DNA of 56,972 nucleotides, from positions 1-56,972 of the forward strand of contig NZ_BCTC01000036.1 in the NCBI RefSeq assembly GCF_001571085.1. Reading direction: 5' to 3'. Shown here in pieces: positions 41,628 to 51,174 of this stretch. The notes beneath the pieces were generated by a model that did not search any database, was not told the DNA's origin, and was given only the letters and a program-made list of their open reading frames with translations. This DNA comes from Azohydromonas lata NBRC 102462. Its GTDB lineage: Bacteria > Pseudomonadota > Gammaproteobacteria > Burkholderiales > Burkholderiaceae_C. Every line of letters starts with the position of its first letter. The first letter of the stretch is position 1. The position numbers and the translations under genes are program-made.

Positions 41628-43185
41628 CAGCATTTCGTCACTACCGATCGATGATTCAACTTCAAGTAGCACTGCATCCACTGGTCAAAGACGGGCGCAT
41701 GGCTACCGCGATATATTGAAGTCGACTGCGCTGATCGGTAGCGCCACCGCGATCAACATCGGCATTGGTATCATCCGCACAAAAGCCATGGCGATGCTGC
41801 TGGGCCCCGCAGGGTATGGGGTAATGGGGACCTTTGGGCAAATAACTGATTTAGCCCGCACCGTTGCTCAACTAGGAATTAATTCTAGCGGCGTGAGGCA
41901 GATCGCCGACGCAGTAGCTTCAAATGATCAAAGGCACATCGCACGCACGGTCCACGTGCTCCGATTTGTTTCCATAGCTTGTGCTCTGATTGGGGCAGCA
42001 GGTCTGGCCATTTTTGCAAAACCTATAGCGGCGTTGACCTTTGGCAGTGCAGATCATGCCTCGGCCATGTGGTGGCTTGCACTGGCAGTATTCTTTGGGC
42101 TGATTACAGGCGGACAGGGTGCGCTGCTGCAAGGCATGCGGCGTATTCCGGAAATGGCTAAATTGGCGGTTATTGGTGGTTTGATGGGTTTGGTTGTAGG
42201 TGTGCCATTGGTTTATTTTTACGGAAGCACAGGGATTGCACCATCCCTGACGGCCAGTGCAGCTTGCCTGGCGTTGGCTTCGTGGTGGTACACGCGCCGT
42301 ATCGAATTGGACAGGCCAGCCATGAAGCTGGTGGAAATACTTAAGGAGTCCGGCACGCTGTTCAAACTAGGTCTTGCATTCTTAGTCAGTGGCTTTCTCA
42401 TGCAAGGTGCAGCCTACGTAGTGCGCATCGTCATACTGCAGCATGATGGTGCCGATGCTGCTGGTTTTTACCAAGCAGCATGGACCTTAGGCGGGCTGTA
42501 TGCCGGGGTAGTACTCCAGGCACTTGGTACGGATTTTTATCCCCGGCTGGTGGGCGTGGCTCATTCGAATGAAGAATGTAATCGGACAATAAATGAACAA
42601 GCGCAAATCAGCCTCTTACTCGCTATACCAGGTCTTGTAGCGACCATATCACTGGCGCCGTTGATAATAACACTGTTCTACAGCGAGGCATTTCATGCTT
42701 CAGTAGAAATTTTGCGTTGGATTTGCATTGGCATGGCTTTGCGTGTATTTATATACCCGGTGGGATATCTTGTGGTTGCACGTAATAAACAGGTGCTCTT
42801 TTTCTTGATGGATGCTGCTTGGTGTGTTGCCAACGTGCTGCTCACTTGGTGGTTGGTAGATTGGATTGGGACAATGGGTGCCGGTTTGGCTTATGCGGCA
42901 TCTTACGGATTGCATGCACTGCTGGTTTACTTCGCAGCCAGGAAATTAAGTGATTTTCAGTGGAGTCGCTCCACGTTTCGCACGGCATGCTATGGCGCCT
43001 CTACTGTTACCGTCGCATTTTTTGCAGTAGAGATTTTGCCACCTATTTGGGCTTATATTGTGGCAATCGGTGTGACAATGTTATGCAGCATTGTTTCGCT
43101 GCGTTCGCTTTTAGAACTGGTGTCGCCTCAACGTCAAACGGGGGCACTGCGATACCTGCTTAAATTGGGGAAGGTGATTTCATGA
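41620..43185 (+). CDS. wzx: Wzx-type polysaccharide flippase (O-antigen translocase)
   Basis: Integral membrane protein of about 521 residues with 12-14 predicted helices, preceded by a polar 30-residue tail. IRTKAMAMLLGPAGYGVMG (about residues 50-68), LGINSSGVRQIA and the FYQAAWTLGGLYAGVVLQALGTDFYPRL region are typical of Wzx/MOP-family O-antigen translocases. It flips the lipid-linked repeat to the periplasmic face. The start is GTG 41620 (or TTG 41617), overlapping the aminotransferase end; the stop overlaps the next gene by ATGA. Confidence 0.87.
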   Translation: MADSISSLPIDDSTSSSTASTGQRRAHGYRDILKSTALIGSATAINIGIGIIRTKAMAMLLGPAGYGVMGTFGQITDLARTVAQLGINSSGVRQIADAVASNDQRHIARTVHVLRFVSIACALIGAAGLAIFAKPIAALTFGSADHASAMWWLALAVFFGLITGGQGALLQGMRRIPEMAKLAVIGGLMGLVVGVPLVYFYGSTGIAPSLTASAACLALASWWYTRRIELDRPAMKLVEILKESGTLFKLGLAFLVSGFLMQGAAYVVRIVILQHDGADAAGFYQAAWTLGGLYAGVVLQALGTDFYPRLVGVAHSNEECNRTINEQAQISLLLAIPGLVATISLAPLIITLFYSEAFHASVEILRWICIGMALRVFIYPVGYLVVARNKQVLFFLMDAAWCVANVLLTWWLVDWIGTMGAGLAYAASYGLHALLVYFAARKLSDFQWSRSTFRTACYGASTVTVAFFAVEILPPIWAYIVAIGVTMLCSIVSLRSLLELVSPQRQTGALRYLLKLGKVIS

Positions 43186-44192
43186 GCTCCATCGATGTCG
43201 TAATTCCCTGTTATTGCTATGGCCGTTACCTGCGTGAATGCGTGGAAAGCGTGCTGAGCCAGGATGTAGAAAAAATTCGAGTACTCATTATTGACGATGC
43301 TTCGCCTGATGAAACTCCAGAAATTGGAACTTCGCTGGCACGAAACGACAAAAGAGTAAGTTACGTGCGTCATGCTGTGAATGCGGGTCATATTAAAACA
43401 TATAACGAAGGTCTTGCATGGGTCAAAGCTGAGTATATGTTGCTCTTGTCAGCTGATGACTGTCTCATGCCAGGTGCATTTTCTCGAACCATCAATTTCA
43501 TGAGCCGCCATCCAAAAATGTCTCTTTGTTTTGCTGAGGCAGTTGAATTACATAACGACGGGCAATTGATGCCGGTGCCGTCTAACATACCTGGGGAACC
43601 TGGTGCCGAAGTTGTGATGAATTTGCATGAATTTCTAAGTCACTGCCTTTTGGCCGGCTCCAGCAACATCGTATGTACGCCGACTGCCGTGGTCAGAACT
43701 GATTTTTTAAAGCGTCTAGGTTTTTACCGCGATGATTTGCCGCACAGTGCAGATTTCGAAATGTGGCTTCGGCTCGCGGCTCATGGTCCTGTTGGTTTTA
43801 TTAAGAATCCCTTAGCTTTCTACCGTCGGCATGACGGTAATATGACATTAGGGTATTTGAACGAAAAAATTCTGGCTGATTTTAAGCAGCGAAAAGCTGC
43901 TTTTGATATTTTTCGGAAGGAAAACGAGTGTGTAATTAATGATATGCCGGTCATGTATGAAAAATTGTTGTGTCACTTGGCGCAACATGCCATCGGAATC
44001 GCGAGTATGGCGTTCAATGGAAAGAAGACTGCACTCTGTGATGAAATATGTGAATATTCTGAACTTATTTACCCGGCTATCAAAAAGACGCGCGCATGGT
44101 GGCTGCTTAAATGCAAAAAAATAATTGGATTTGGTTTGGTGGATGTATTGCGTCGATGGGCTTTTTTTAACAATCGCTTGAAAAATATATGA
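43182..44192 (+). CDS. Family 2 glycosyltransferase
   Basis: Cytoplasmic GT-A glycosyltransferase of 336 residues. The N-terminal IDVVIPCYCYGRYLRECVESVL fold start, IIDDASPDET (about residues 36-45) and the metal-binding SADD at about 90-93 are GT2 hallmarks. The C-terminal 80 residues are basic and probably lie on the membrane. It should add one sugar of the repeat; donor and acceptor are unknown. GGGAAGG precedes the start, which overlaps wzx by ATGA. The gene is more AT-rich than the left half of the window. Confidence 0.85.
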   Translation: MSSIDVVIPCYCYGRYLRECVESVLSQDVEKIRVLIIDDASPDETPEIGTSLARNDKRVSYVRHAVNAGHIKTYNEGLAWVKAEYMLLLSADDCLMPGAFSRTINFMSRHPKMSLCFAEAVELHNDGQLMPVPSNIPGEPGAEVVMNLHEFLSHCLLAGSSNIVCTPTAVVRTDFLKRLGFYRDDLPHSADFEMWLRLAAHGPVGFIKNPLAFYRRHDGNMTLGYLNEKILADFKQRKAAFDIFRKENECVINDMPVMYEKLLCHLAQHAIGIASMAFNGKKTALCDEICEYSELIYPAIKKTRAWWLLKCKKIIGFGLVDVLRRWAFFNNRLKNI

Positions 44193-44274
44193 CTATCTTT
44201 TTATTTGAGTGTTGTCAAGAATCTAAGGTTGCACGCATTTAGGTGTGTGCAGTAAAAATTCTAGGAATATTTAT

Positions 44275-45216
44275 ATGCAGCTCGTTTCTAATAAAAAACA
44301 TGAAAAAAAATCGTACGCGATGCTGCCCGTTGCGGTTGCCGCAGATGCTGCCTACTTGATGCCTCTTGCCACCACACTTCGCTCAATCGCGGACAACAAT
44401 GAACAGAGTTGGCCACTTCAATTTTTCGTATTGAACGATGGAATTGACTGCGATGCGCGTAAGCAGATTGAATCATCGTTGCCTGATGGGGCTGCAGTTT
44501 TTCAATGGATAGACATTGACCTAAAACCATTTCAGTCGTTTAAAACACTGCCGCGAATTTCAAAGATGACATTTGCTCGATTGGTATTGCCGTTTGTTTT
44601 GCCAATACACATCGAAACTATTATTTATTTGGATATCGACGTCTTGGTGCTTGGCAGCTTGACTGAATTAAGTTCGGTACTCCTTAATGATGCACCTTTT
44701 GCCGCCGTCAAAGATCCGTTGGACTTGTGCATTCATGATCCAAGTGCGCGTAATGCTGGTGTGCCAATGGTCAATAAATATTTTAATGCCGGCATGCTGC
44801 TGATACAACCATTTCAATGGCGAAAAAAATATATTTCAGAACGAGCTATTGATTATTTAACAAATTATCCGCAGACGCCATTTGCTGATCAGGACGCACT
44901 TAACGTTGCAGCAGATGGAGCGTGGCTGGAATTAAGTAATGTCTGGAACTTTCAGGGGCATAGGACGACTGACATTCAAAAATGGCAAACGTTACTGAAG
45001 CCTCACGTCATTCATTTTGTGACGGAGCAAAAGCCGTGGAAACCACAATTTCCCAGTGCATATGCTCAACTTTATGATTTGTATAGAGGACGCACCAAAT
45101 TTGCTCGCAAACCTTCAGCCATATTTGCGGATGTTGTTATTGGGTATATTTGCCGTATGATAAAAATTTTGCGCAATAGTCTGTCAATTACGCGTTTATG
45201 CGCATCTTTCAAGTGA
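44275..45216 (+). CDS. Family 8 glycosyltransferase (LgtC-like)
   Basis: Protein of 313 residues. AVAADAAYLMPLATTLRSI (about 21-39) opens the fold, YLDIDVLVLGSL (about 120-131) contains the DxD motif that binds Mn2+ and the UDP-sugar, and YFNAGMLLIQPFQW and FADQDALNV are typical GT8 segments. GT8 enzymes are retaining galactosyl- or glucosyltransferases in LPS cores and polysaccharides. ATG 44275 follows AGGA at normal spacing; the GTG at 44245 is an alternative. An AT-rich gap of 82 bases precedes it and holds no gene. Confidence 0.85.
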   Translation: MQLVSNKKHEKKSYAMLPVAVAADAAYLMPLATTLRSIADNNEQSWPLQFFVLNDGIDCDARKQIESSLPDGAAVFQWIDIDLKPFQSFKTLPRISKMTFARLVLPFVLPIHIETIIYLDIDVLVLGSLTELSSVLLNDAPFAAVKDPLDLCIHDPSARNAGVPMVNKYFNAGMLLIQPFQWRKKYISERAIDYLTNYPQTPFADQDALNVAADGAWLELSNVWNFQGHRTTDIQKWQTLLKPHVIHFVTEQKPWKPQFPSAYAQLYDLYRGRTKFARKPSAIFADVVIGYICRMIKILRNSLSITRLCASFK

Positions 45217-45278
45217 CTAAAGCATGTGAGTGGGAGGGGCATGATGGTGCCTCGCAGACCTCCGAAAGACCGAAAACC

Positions 45279-46283
45279 ATGCGCCGTGTGCAAGACTCAT
45301 TTAATATTTCTGTTGTCATTCCAACTTATAATCGGGGATTCTGTATACATTCTGCTTTGAATTCAGTTTTTGCGCAAACATTGCGCCCTTATGAAGTCAT
45401 TGTCGTAGATGACGGGTCCAGTGATGACACGGCAGCCGTAGTCGCTACGTATGGCCAGTCGGTTCGCTATCTTGTACAACGCAATGCTGGGGCCAGTGCT
45501 GCTCGAAATACCGGTATTCACGCGGCATCCGGTGCATGGGTAGCTTTTCTCGACTCGGACGATGAATGGCGGCCCAATAAACTCGAGATACAGGTTCGGG
45601 AATTGCAGGAATATCCAGAAGCCGTGGGACACTTTGTAGATTGCTTAATTCAACGGCCAGGATTTTTCAACAAAACGGTGTTTGAAGTCCGTGGTCGGTT
45701 GCATGATTTTCATGCTGAGCCATATCGTAAAAGACCACTGCGGGACGTGCTGATGTCGCTGTTTTTCCCTTCCGCTTGGCTTGTGAAGCGCGAAGTCTTA
45801 CTACAAGCGGGTGGATTTGATACAGAACTGAAAGTATGTGAAGACACAGACTTGTTGGCACATATTGCTCTGAAAGGTCCTTTTGTCGTGAGCTGTACTC
45901 AAGGTGTCATTTTGGAGCGGCAAGGCGAAAATGAAGGTTTGTCCGATTTATGCGCACGCGACCCTTTACAGTATTTTCAGACAATGTGTAAATCGTACCA
46001 AAAGCTTGCGCTAGTAAAAGAACTCACGAGCCAAGAGAAATATCTTGTCAGTCATGAATTGGCCGCAGTTCATATGGAACTGGCTATATTGAAGGCTCGT
46101 TCAAAAAACGTCAAAGCCATGAGACAGGAAGTGCATCGAGCGTTGGCTGCTAATCACTCAGCGCGAACCTTGTGCAAGGCTTTATCGCTTTTAATACTAG
46201 GTCCTTCCTTGTACGCCATCTTGTTGAAGCGCTTGCGCCCTAATGCTTGGGTGGAAGCCGGACGGAGCCACCGACATGCATGA
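45279..46283 (+). CDS. Family 2 glycosyltransferase
   Basis: GT2 enzyme of 334 residues if the start is ATG 45279. ISVVIPTYNRGFCIHSALNS begins the fold, IVVDDGSSDDT follows, and the DxD-like element is FLDSDDEW. Near the middle CEDTDLLAHIALKGP is the acceptor-side region. ATG 45198 in the same frame overlaps the GT8 gene and would add 27 residues that are not family-like; neither start has a clear RBS. It should add a sugar to the growing repeat. It overlaps the next gene by 8 bases. Confidence 0.82.
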   Translation: MRRVQDSFNISVVIPTYNRGFCIHSALNSVFAQTLRPYEVIVVDDGSSDDTAAVVATYGQSVRYLVQRNAGASAARNTGIHAASGAWVAFLDSDDEWRPNKLEIQVRELQEYPEAVGHFVDCLIQRPGFFNKTVFEVRGRLHDFHAEPYRKRPLRDVLMSLFFPSAWLVKREVLLQAGGFDTELKVCEDTDLLAHIALKGPFVVSCTQGVILERQGENEGLSDLCARDPLQYFQTMCKSYQKLALVKELTSQEKYLVSHELAAVHMELAILKARSKNVKAMRQEVHRALAANHSARTLCKALSLLILGPSLYAILLKRLRPNAWVEAGRSHRHA

Positions 46284-47250
46284 CCTCATTCCTAAAGTTT
46301 CGGTTGTCATTGTCAACTGGAATGCCAAAAGATATCTACTGGAATGCTTGGAATCCCTTGCAGGATGTGCTTACCGGGGAAATTTGGAAATAATAGTTGT
46401 AGACAATAATTCATCTGATGGATCACAGGAGGCAGTGCGTAAAGAATTTCCGAAAGTTAACCTTATTCGCAATTCAGACAATTTTGGTTTTGCAAAGGCA
46501 AACAACATCGGCATCAAACAGTGCACGGGTGAATATATTGCACTTATAAATTCTGATGTGAATGTAGACGCAGGCTGTATTGCATATCTAGTTGATTTTT
46601 TAGAAAAAAATCCGACTGTTGGTATGGCCGGGCCACGCATCATTGGCGGAGATGGGAAACAACAGCTTTCTTGTCGCGGTTTTCCCAGCCTGTGGAACAT
46701 GGCCTGCCGCGCATTGGCTTTGGATGTTGTTTTTCAAAATTCAGAATGGGCAACAGGATATCAACTTCCTCATCGCCCGGACGATCGTTGCTCAGAGGTT
46801 GATATTCTAAGCGGTTGCTTTTGGTTGGCTCGCCGTAGTGCCATAGATACAGTTGGTTTGCTTGATGAAGCATTCTTTATTTATGGCGAGGACATGGACT
46901 GGTGTAAACGCTTTTGGAGTGCTGGTTGGCCTATTGTCTATGTGCCTTTCACTGCATCCGTCCATTATGGCGGTGCCAGTTCTGCAAACGCGCCGCAACG
47001 ATTTTTCGTGGAGATGCAAAAAGCAGATTTACAGTACTGGATCAAGCATCACTCAGCTGGTGCAGTCTTTATGTATAAAGCCATTGTTTTTGCGCACCAT
47101 GGCATTCGGGTAGTTGGTCACTTTGCCAAGAGTGCAATTAAAAGCAGTTCACGACAATCGCATCGGCATAAAGTTGCTTGTAGCCTTGCCTGCATCAAAT
47201 GGCTTTTGTCGTATAACAAGCAGCAAATTCTTGATCCGGTAAAGGCATAA
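46276..47250 (+). CDS. Family 2 glycosyltransferase, rhamnosyltransferase-like
   Basis: GT2 enzyme of 324 residues. VSVVIVNWNAKRYLLECLESL and VVDNNSSDGSQEAV at the start, NFGFAKANNIGI, the metal site ALINSDVNV, then ILSGCFWLARRSAIDTVGLLDEAFFIYGEDMDWC (in pieces) near residues 188-220 match WbbL-type rhamnosyltransferases. The donor could be dTDP-rhamnose, but no rml genes are in the window. ATG 46276 overlaps the previous stop, and GGAGCC lies just upstream. Confidence 0.85.
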   Translation: MHDLIPKVSVVIVNWNAKRYLLECLESLAGCAYRGNLEIIVVDNNSSDGSQEAVRKEFPKVNLIRNSDNFGFAKANNIGIKQCTGEYIALINSDVNVDAGCIAYLVDFLEKNPTVGMAGPRIIGGDGKQQLSCRGFPSLWNMACRALALDVVFQNSEWATGYQLPHRPDDRCSEVDILSGCFWLARRSAIDTVGLLDEAFFIYGEDMDWCKRFWSAGWPIVYVPFTASVHYGGASSANAPQRFFVEMQKADLQYWIKHHSAGAVFMYKAIVFAHHGIRVVGHFAKSAIKSSSRQSHRHKVACSLACIKWLLSYNKQQILDPVKA

Positions 47251-47259
47251 GGAGAAGTC

Positions 47260-48204
47260 ATGCAAAATTTAGCAAATTCGTTTGTGCTCCTTACTGCGGC
47301 CAAGAATGAAGCCAAATATATAGGTGTGACCATTGAGTCGGTTTTGAGGCAAAGCGTTTTGCCAAAGGCTTGGCATATTATGGACGATGGTTCCACAGAT
47401 GAAACCGCTGACATAGTGCGTCGTTTTGCCCGGCAACATAATTTTCTTCATCTTCACACAATTGCCAGCAGAAATGGTGGCGAACGGAACTTTGGTGCTC
47501 AGTATCGCGCTATTAATAAGGCATATTCTTTGGTAAAGGCGGAAGCTTTTGAATTTGTATGTATGCTTGATGCTGATATTGAATTGAAATCGAATTATTA
47601 TTTTCGATCCATTATTGATGAGTTTGAGCGAGATGCAGACCTTGGCCTTGCTGGAGGCTATATCTATGAACGTTCAGGTGATATCTGGAAGTGCAGGCCT
47701 GCAAATTCTCCGACGTCCGTTGCGGGAGGTGTGCAAATGTTTAGGCGTGTCTGTTTCGACGAAATTGGCGGATATCAGGCGTTGATGTATGGAGGAGAAG
47801 ATTGGTTGGCTCAGGTTCATGCACAGCATGCCGGTTGGAAGGTTCGTTCGCTTTTGCATTTGCCGGTACACCATTATCGGCCCACGTCATCTGCTGGGGG
47901 GCGACTGAAGGGTATTTTTCGCATGGGCATGCGTGATGCTTCTTTCGGCTCTCATCCTGCTTTTGAGCTTGTCAAGTGCGCCCGTCGAGCACGTGAGGCG
48001 CCAGTGTTGATTAATCCGTTGGTCCGGCTGTCTGGTTATTTCTGGTACGGGCTCAAACACAAATCACCTGTGGTGCCTTCAGACGTTGTTCAAACCCTGC
48101 GTAAGGAGCAGATTCAGCGGGTATTTGAATGGACTAAACGGCCGTTTAACCGTTTCATCTCCAGCGACAAGGCGCTAGTCGGCCGAGACGAGTCACTGCG
48201 CTGA
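47260..48204 (+). CDS. Family 2 glycosyltransferase
   Basis: GT2 enzyme of 314 residues. VLLTAAKNEAKYIGVTIESVL begins the fold, HIMDDGSTDET and the DxD element CMLDADIEL follow, and YGGEDWLAQVHAQHAGWKV (about 176-194) is the acceptor-side motif. The C-terminal part is basic and may bind the membrane. AAGGAGAAG precedes ATG 47260 at good spacing. Its stop shares a base with an ATG at 48204 that opens only a 13-codon frame, so the polymerase gene probably starts 38 bases further on. Confidence 0.83.
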   Translation: MQNLANSFVLLTAAKNEAKYIGVTIESVLRQSVLPKAWHIMDDGSTDETADIVRRFARQHNFLHLHTIASRNGGERNFGAQYRAINKAYSLVKAEAFEFVCMLDADIELKSNYYFRSIIDEFERDADLGLAGGYIYERSGDIWKCRPANSPTSVAGGVQMFRRVCFDEIGGYQALMYGGEDWLAQVHAQHAGWKVRSLLHLPVHHYRPTSSAGGRLKGIFRMGMRDASFGSHPAFELVKCARRAREAPVLINPLVRLSGYFWYGLKHKSPVVPSDVVQTLRKEQIQRVFEWTKRPFNRFISSDKALVGRDESLR

Positions 48205-48241
48205 TGCTTGCTTCTTGCACGGACCGTCCACGGGAACAAAA

Positions 48242-49540
48242 GTGACGTTTCTCGGCATTGCGTTTCTGCTTCTTGCTCTGACGGCGCAATTTGTGCTGCC
48301 GCGTCGGTTCGCCCTGCTTCCGTTGATTTTGGGATTTACATGGATGACCCGTGGGCAGTTAGTGGATCTTGGATTTGTCAATATTAGTATCACAAGAATT
48401 ATCATCGTTTCCGCTATTTTCAGGGCCTGGCTACGCGGTGAACATTTGTTCAATGGCCCGTCACACGTCGATAAATGGATATATATTTGGGCGCTTGTAT
48501 TGCTGGTCACAACACCTTTTCACTTGCCGGACACAACAGTATATCGACTTGGTATTATTTGGGATTATGTGGGGGTTTATTTTTTGTTTAGATTATTTGT
48601 GATAAAACGTGAAGATATCGAGTTGGTTTTTAAGATTCTTTTTATCGCATTTTTTCCAGTTGCGCTGTCAATGCTGTACGAGCAGCATACTGATGACAAC
48701 GTGTTTAGGGCCTTAGGCGGCGTGCCGTTGGTTTCGCCACATCGCACTAACGGTATTCGTGCCTGTGGGCCTTTTCCTCACCCTATCCTCGCCGGGACTG
48801 CCGGAGCTATATTGGTGCCCATGGCGGCCTATTTTTGGAAAAGCGCAAGGAGCTGGGCGGTTCTTGGTGGGCTAGCTGGCCTTGGTGTTGTTTATGCAAG
48901 TGGATCAAGCGGTCCCATGTTGATGACTGCAATAGGGCTGGCTTGCATGGTGATTTGGCCTTTGCGTGGGCAGGTGCGCATTTTTCAATGGGCAGGAGTT
49001 CTATTGGTGTTCTTGTTGAACTTGGTGATGAACGATCCTGTTTATTTTTTACTTGCGAAAATTGACGTCGCAGGTGGAAGTATGGGTTGGCATCGTGCTC
49101 AATTGATCCAGTCAACTTTGGCGGCAGTCAGCGAATGGTGGTTGTATGGCACAGATTACACCCGGCATTGGATGCCTACAGGAATTCCTGCCAGTGATCG
49201 GCATACTGATATTACTAATCACTATATTGCCATGGCCGTTTATGGCGGGATTGGATTGTTGATCGCATTCATAGGTTTGCTGGTCAGTGTGTTTCGAGGT
49301 TTGGGGTTGGCTATTCAGAATGAATCCGTCGATGTCAAAGAAAGATTTTTGGCTTGGACTTTGGGATCAATTCTTGTAGCGCACTCGTTCAATTTTCTTT
49401 CCATAGTGCTTTTTGACCAGTCGATAATTTCATTTCTATTAGTGATTGGCCTAGCTGTCGGTTTGTGTTCAAAAACGCTGCCTATGCCCGACAGCAATAT
49501 TGAGCTTCAAAAGTCCATCGGGAGGATTGGTCTACAATGA
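48242..49540 (+). CDS. wzy: Wzy-like polysaccharide polymerase / O-antigen ligase family membrane protein
   Basis: Inner-membrane protein of 432 residues with about 10-12 helices. A large periplasmic loop (about 265-320) contains HRAQLIQ and WWLYGTD followed by a histidine-rich TRHWMP...SDRHTDITNHYI stretch, typical of Wzy polymerases and WaaL ligases. In this Wzx/Wzy-type locus polymerase is the better guess. GTG 48242 was taken as start because the hydrophobic N-terminus begins there; TTG 48215 is an alternative. The stop overlaps the deacetylase-like gene by ATGA. Confidence 0.78.
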   Translation: MTFLGIAFLLLALTAQFVLPRRFALLPLILGFTWMTRGQLVDLGFVNISITRIIIVSAIFRAWLRGEHLFNGPSHVDKWIYIWALVLLVTTPFHLPDTTVYRLGIIWDYVGVYFLFRLFVIKREDIELVFKILFIAFFPVALSMLYEQHTDDNVFRALGGVPLVSPHRTNGIRACGPFPHPILAGTAGAILVPMAAYFWKSARSWAVLGGLAGLGVVYASGSSGPMLMTAIGLACMVIWPLRGQVRIFQWAGVLLVFLLNLVMNDPVYFLLAKIDVAGGSMGWHRAQLIQSTLAAVSEWWLYGTDYTRHWMPTGIPASDRHTDITNHYIAMAVYGGIGLLIAFIGLLVSVFRGLGLAIQNESVDVKERFLAWTLGSILVAHSFNFLSIVLFDQSIISFLLVIGLAVGLCSKTLPMPDSNIELQKSIGRIGLQ

Positions 49541-51144
49541 ACTCCGATCAAAAAATATATCAAGCTGTGCCAATCAAGCTTTTGGTGGAAGGCAATTTCG
49601 CCCCACGCCTTTTGGCTGCTCTTAAAGATTTACTGCCGCTGAGTGTGGTCGTTAGCCGGTTCAGTAGTCAAATGTCGACCGGGATGTCCGGTGTACTGAC
49701 AAGTGATCGGTCAGTTTGTAAAAATAGCGCGCTGCTGTCGACCGATACGCTGGTTTTGCCATCAACGGCTTCAGATAACATTTTGCGTGGTCCTCTGAAG
49801 ATTGAGTTTTCGGATTTGGATCAAGTTCCGTGGCCTTTTCGAGGCCGCGAACTGGAGTCCGAAGTTTCAGTTTTGCCAGTCCAATTGAAGCTTGATTCCG
49901 ACGAGATTGTGCTCGCAAGGTGTGATGGGCAGCCTATATGGACCATGGCGAATCGTCATGGAATGGCTATTTTCCGTTCCGCTTTTCCATTGTTGGACAT
50001 TGCGGAAGGAGGCAGCTTTTCGTTGGCATTTTCAGATCAATTCTTCGTTCAAAATCTGCCATTGCTGCATTTGCTGCGACGGATTGGATCCGCAGCCATT
50101 GGCGACGTGCCGCCGCTGCGCGCAGCTTTTATGTTTGACGATCCTAATCTCCACTGGCCAACCTATGGCCGCGTTGATTACCGGGAAGTAGTGACTCGCT
50201 CACGAAAAAATAATTATCACGTTTCGTTTGCGACGATTCCTTTGGATACTTGGTATACCCATCGATCTACCGCAGAGATATTCAAGCAAAATCCCGATGC
50301 CATATCGTTGCTTGTGCATGGCAATAACCACTCAAAAAATGAGTTGGCACGTCAGCATTTGGCGTCAGACCGTACAGCACTGGTATCGCAGGCGCTGGAG
50401 CGCATCGTGAAGCTTGAGCAGTCCACGGGGCTGGGAGTTTGTCGCGTCATGGTGCCCCCGCACGGAGGCTGCTCTGCGGATATGCTTGGTGCATTGGCCC
50501 AAGGCGGGTTTGAGGGTGCGTGCATTTCGGCTGGTTCTTTGATGGCGCATAACCCGCAGGCATCTTGGATATCGACGCTAGGTTTCCTCCCCGCCGAAAA
50601 CATCGAAGGCTGCACGGTACTGCCACGTGCCGCGTTTACCGGCCGGGCGCGCAATGCGGCGCTGATTTGTGCCTATCTTGGCCGTCCCATTGTTCTCAGA
50701 GGCCATCAGGACGATTTGAAAAATGGTATTGAGCTGCTTGACGAGCTGGCCGGGTTTGTCAACGGATTAGGCCCCGTCAACTGGACCAAGCTGTCCTCAT
50801 TGATGCGAATGAGCTTCACGCAACGGCACGAGGGACAGATTTGTTACCTCACGCCGCTGGCTCCACGGGTGGATTTTGAAGTCCCCGCAACAGCTCAGCA
50901 CTTGGTCATAACACCCCCTCCATGGGCGAGGGACGGTAGTTGCCGAATCAATTTTGCCGGCGGCAGTGTGCGAGTTTGTGCCGGCGAGAGCTGGTCGCTG
51001 GTTGGTCGCGAAGGTAGGCGAATCCAGGTTGTGCACGAAACAGCCACTACACCCGTCAAGCCGTTAAGAGCGGCCCGCACACCTGCCTCTTTGATCGTGC
51101 GCCGCCTATTGACTGAAGGTCGCGACAGATTTTTACCTGCATGA
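49537..51144 (+). CDS. Polysaccharide deacetylase-like protein with extra N- and C-terminal domains
   Basis: Protein of 535 residues. The central part (about 190-400) has a NodB-type pattern: FMFDDPN with D201-D202 as motif 1, HGNNH (H261, H265) as the metal-binding motif 2, then VPPHGG and VLRGHQDD. N-terminal (about 1-185) and C-terminal (about 420-535) parts are of beta-rich character and not recognised. There is no signal peptide, so it may act in the cytoplasm on a lipid-linked or nucleotide sugar, which is unusual. The motif set also resembles DUF2334 proteins. It may deacetylate an amino sugar of the repeat. Confidence 0.65.
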   Translation: MNSDQKIYQAVPIKLLVEGNFAPRLLAALKDLLPLSVVVSRFSSQMSTGMSGVLTSDRSVCKNSALLSTDTLVLPSTASDNILRGPLKIEFSDLDQVPWPFRGRELESEVSVLPVQLKLDSDEIVLARCDGQPIWTMANRHGMAIFRSAFPLLDIAEGGSFSLAFSDQFFVQNLPLLHLLRRIGSAAIGDVPPLRAAFMFDDPNLHWPTYGRVDYREVVTRSRKNNYHVSFATIPLDTWYTHRSTAEIFKQNPDAISLLVHGNNHSKNELARQHLASDRTALVSQALERIVKLEQSTGLGVCRVMVPPHGGCSADMLGALAQGGFEGACISAGSLMAHNPQASWISTLGFLPAENIEGCTVLPRAAFTGRARNAALICAYLGRPIVLRGHQDDLKNGIELLDELAGFVNGLGPVNWTKLSSLMRMSFTQRHEGQICYLTPLAPRVDFEVPATAQHLVITPPPWARDGSCRINFAGGSVRVCAGESWSLVGREGRRIQVVHETATTPVKPLRAARTPASLIVRRLLTEGRDRFLPA

Positions 51145-51174
51145 CGCTCAACTGCGCCTCCATCTTCAACAACC

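Noticed and set aside
45241-45360. ATG with a strong GGGAGGGG-like RBS upstream of the glycosyltransferase at 45279
   Set aside because: It opens only a 39-codon frame out of phase with the glycosyltransferase and has no conserved features.
48204-48245. 13-codon frame starting in the stop of the preceding glycosyltransferase and ending at the GTG of the polymerase gene
   Set aside because: It could be a coupling leader peptide, but it is too short to distinguish from chance, and no RBS sits at the right distance.
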